Below are positions 63,234 to 64,000 of a DNA stretch of 64,000 bases, piece after piece. The position numbers and the translations under genes were made by a program. How positions within the stretch are numbered: position 1 is the first letter of the stretch; each line of letters opens with the position of its first letter. The notes below the pieces were generated by a model. It was not told the origin of the DNA and did not search any database. It saw only the letters and a list, made by a program, of their open reading frames with translations. Origin of the DNA: Haliea alexandrii (GTDB taxonomy: Bacteria; Pseudomonadota; Gammaproteobacteria; Pseudomonadales; Halieaceae); the NCBI RefSeq assembly GCF_003719295.1, contig NZ_RFLW01000001.1, positions 1,630,955-1,694,954 of the forward strand, given 5' to 3'.

Positions 63234-64000
63234 TCAGAGCACGGCCAGCTGGCTATTGCGCAGGTCGGTGACCAGCATGCAGCCCGGGCTGTGGGTGATG
63301 GCAAGCGGCGGTTTTGCCTGCTCCAACGCGACCTGGGGCGTCACCCCGCAAGCCCAGAATACGGGCAATTCGTCTGCTGCAATTGTTACCGGATCGCCGT
63401 AGTCGGGCCGGTTGATGTCAGCGATGCCGATAAGGGCGGGGTCGCCGAGGTGTACCGGAGCGCCGTGCACCGAGGGAAAGCGGGTACAGATCTGCACTGC
63501 GCGAATCGCGTCGGCTGCGCGCATGGGACGCATGCTGACCACCATGTTACCGGCGAAAGGGCCTGCCGCTGTGCAGGGCAGGTTTGTGCGATACATGGGC
63601 ACGTTCACCCCCTCGGACACATTGCGTACATCCAGCCCGTCGGCGATCAACGCCTCCTCAAAGGAGAACGAGCAACCGAGCGCAAAGGTCACCAGATCGG
63701 GCTGCCAGAGGACGCTCAGGTCGCCGAGTTCGGTCTCGAAAACGCCGTTGCGAAACAGCCGGTAGCGGGGTACGTCGGTGCGAATATCGATGTCTCCGAG
63801 TGGCGGCAGGGCAGGGTCACCCGGGGCGGCGGCAACGGCAATGAGCGGGCAGGGCTTGGGGTTGGCCTGGCAGAAACGGAGGAAGTCGTTCGCCCAGGCT
63901 TCAGGTAGAATGACGATGTTGCACTGAACGAAGCCGGGCGCGCAGCCTGAGGTATTCCCCGTGTGCTCACCCGCGCGAATGCGCTGGCGCAGTGCTGCTG
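63234..64000 (-). CDS. DUF1445 protein, D-glutamate cyclase N-terminal-domain-like, start beyond the window
   Basis: About 255 residues are visible; the frame continues past the right edge, and the family length (about 265) suggests only some 10-15 residues are missing. The family signature is present: [18 protein letters not shown] near the N-terminus, [16 protein letters not shown] and NMVVSMRPM in the middle and [13 protein letters not shown] at the C-terminus. DUF1445 proteins are annotated as putative hydro-lyases; in animals this domain is fused to DUF4392 in D-glutamate cyclase. It heads the visible part of the pxpABC operon. Confidence 0.88.
   Translation of the reverse strand, partial: AALRQRIRAGEHTGNTSGCAPGFVQCNIVILPEAWANDFLRFCQANPKPCPLIAVAAAPGDPALPPLGDIDIRTDVPRYRLFRNGVFETELGDLSVLWQPDLVTFALGCSFSFEEALIADGLDVRNVSEGVNVPMYRTNLPCTAAGPFAGNMVVSMRPMRAADAIRAVQICTRFPSVHGAPVHLGDPALIGIADINRPDYGDPVTIAADELPVFWACGVTPQVALEQAKPPLAITHSPGCMLVTDLRNSQLAVL

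Overview
The window looks like chromosomal DNA of a free-living, GC-rich gammaproteobacterium. The combination of a FadE-type acyl-CoA dehydrogenase, SstT, a complete Entner-Doudoroff set, a sulfotransferase/DUF1214 pair, chitin-active enzymes and TonB-dependent B12 uptake fits a marine member of the Halieaceae/Cellvibrionales group; this placement is inference from gene content. Genes are tightly packed on both strands with many 4-bp ATGA overlaps. No rRNA, tRNA, CRISPR array, insertion sequence or phage gene was seen.

Layout. 0-4.2 kb: a truncated DUF6817-type protein, a GT2 glycosyltransferase, a long cysteine-desulfurase-like class V aminotransferase with a divergent Lrp-type regulator, and iron superoxide dismutase. 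4.5-14.1 kb: fadE, a DUF2971 protein, metY, a two-subunit molybdenum hydroxylase (IorAB type), sstT and a PhzF-like isomerase. 14.1-18.1 kb: a lytic transglycosylase, a periplasmic metallopeptidase and a Yip1-like membrane protein. 18.1-23.5 kb: a B12 uptake and adenosylation operon (btuB-cobO-btuC-btuD-btuF) under a clear cobalamin riboswitch. 23.6-31.8 kb: DUF501, xdhC, a MocA-like nucleotidyltransferase, aroG, a large lipoprotein metalloprotease, and a sulfotransferase/DUF1214 pair. 31.8-33.4 kb: a flavin oxidoreductase and a divergent PadR regulator with two near-identical palindromes between them. 33.5-38.2 kb: the Entner-Doudoroff operon edd-zwf-pgl-eda.

Two regions stand out. (1) 38.6-45.9 kb holds two convergent operons: an HlyD-like adaptor, a processive GT2 synthase and a GH18-like protein on the plus strand, meeting a TolC-family channel, an AA10 lytic polysaccharide monooxygenase with two chitin-binding modules, and an unknown coiled-coil protein on the minus strand. 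Together they resemble a synthase-dependent exopolysaccharide machine, perhaps for a GlcNAc polymer, with an HlyD/TolC export route and chitin-directed processing enzymes. (2) 58.0-64.0 kb holds a seven-gene operon: DUF1445, pxpA, pxpB, pxpC, DUF4392, D-amino acid transaminase and alanine racemase. The two DUF proteins correspond to the two halves of the animal D-glutamate cyclase, so the operon reads as a route from D-alanine and D-glutamate through 5-oxoproline back to L-glutamate.

Between these lie threonine catabolism (tdh-kbl with a divergent XRE-cupin regulator), an SDR, purU, a gspA-gspB pair, an epoxide-hydrolase-like enzyme, ppx, a membrane zincin and a small conserved basic protein.
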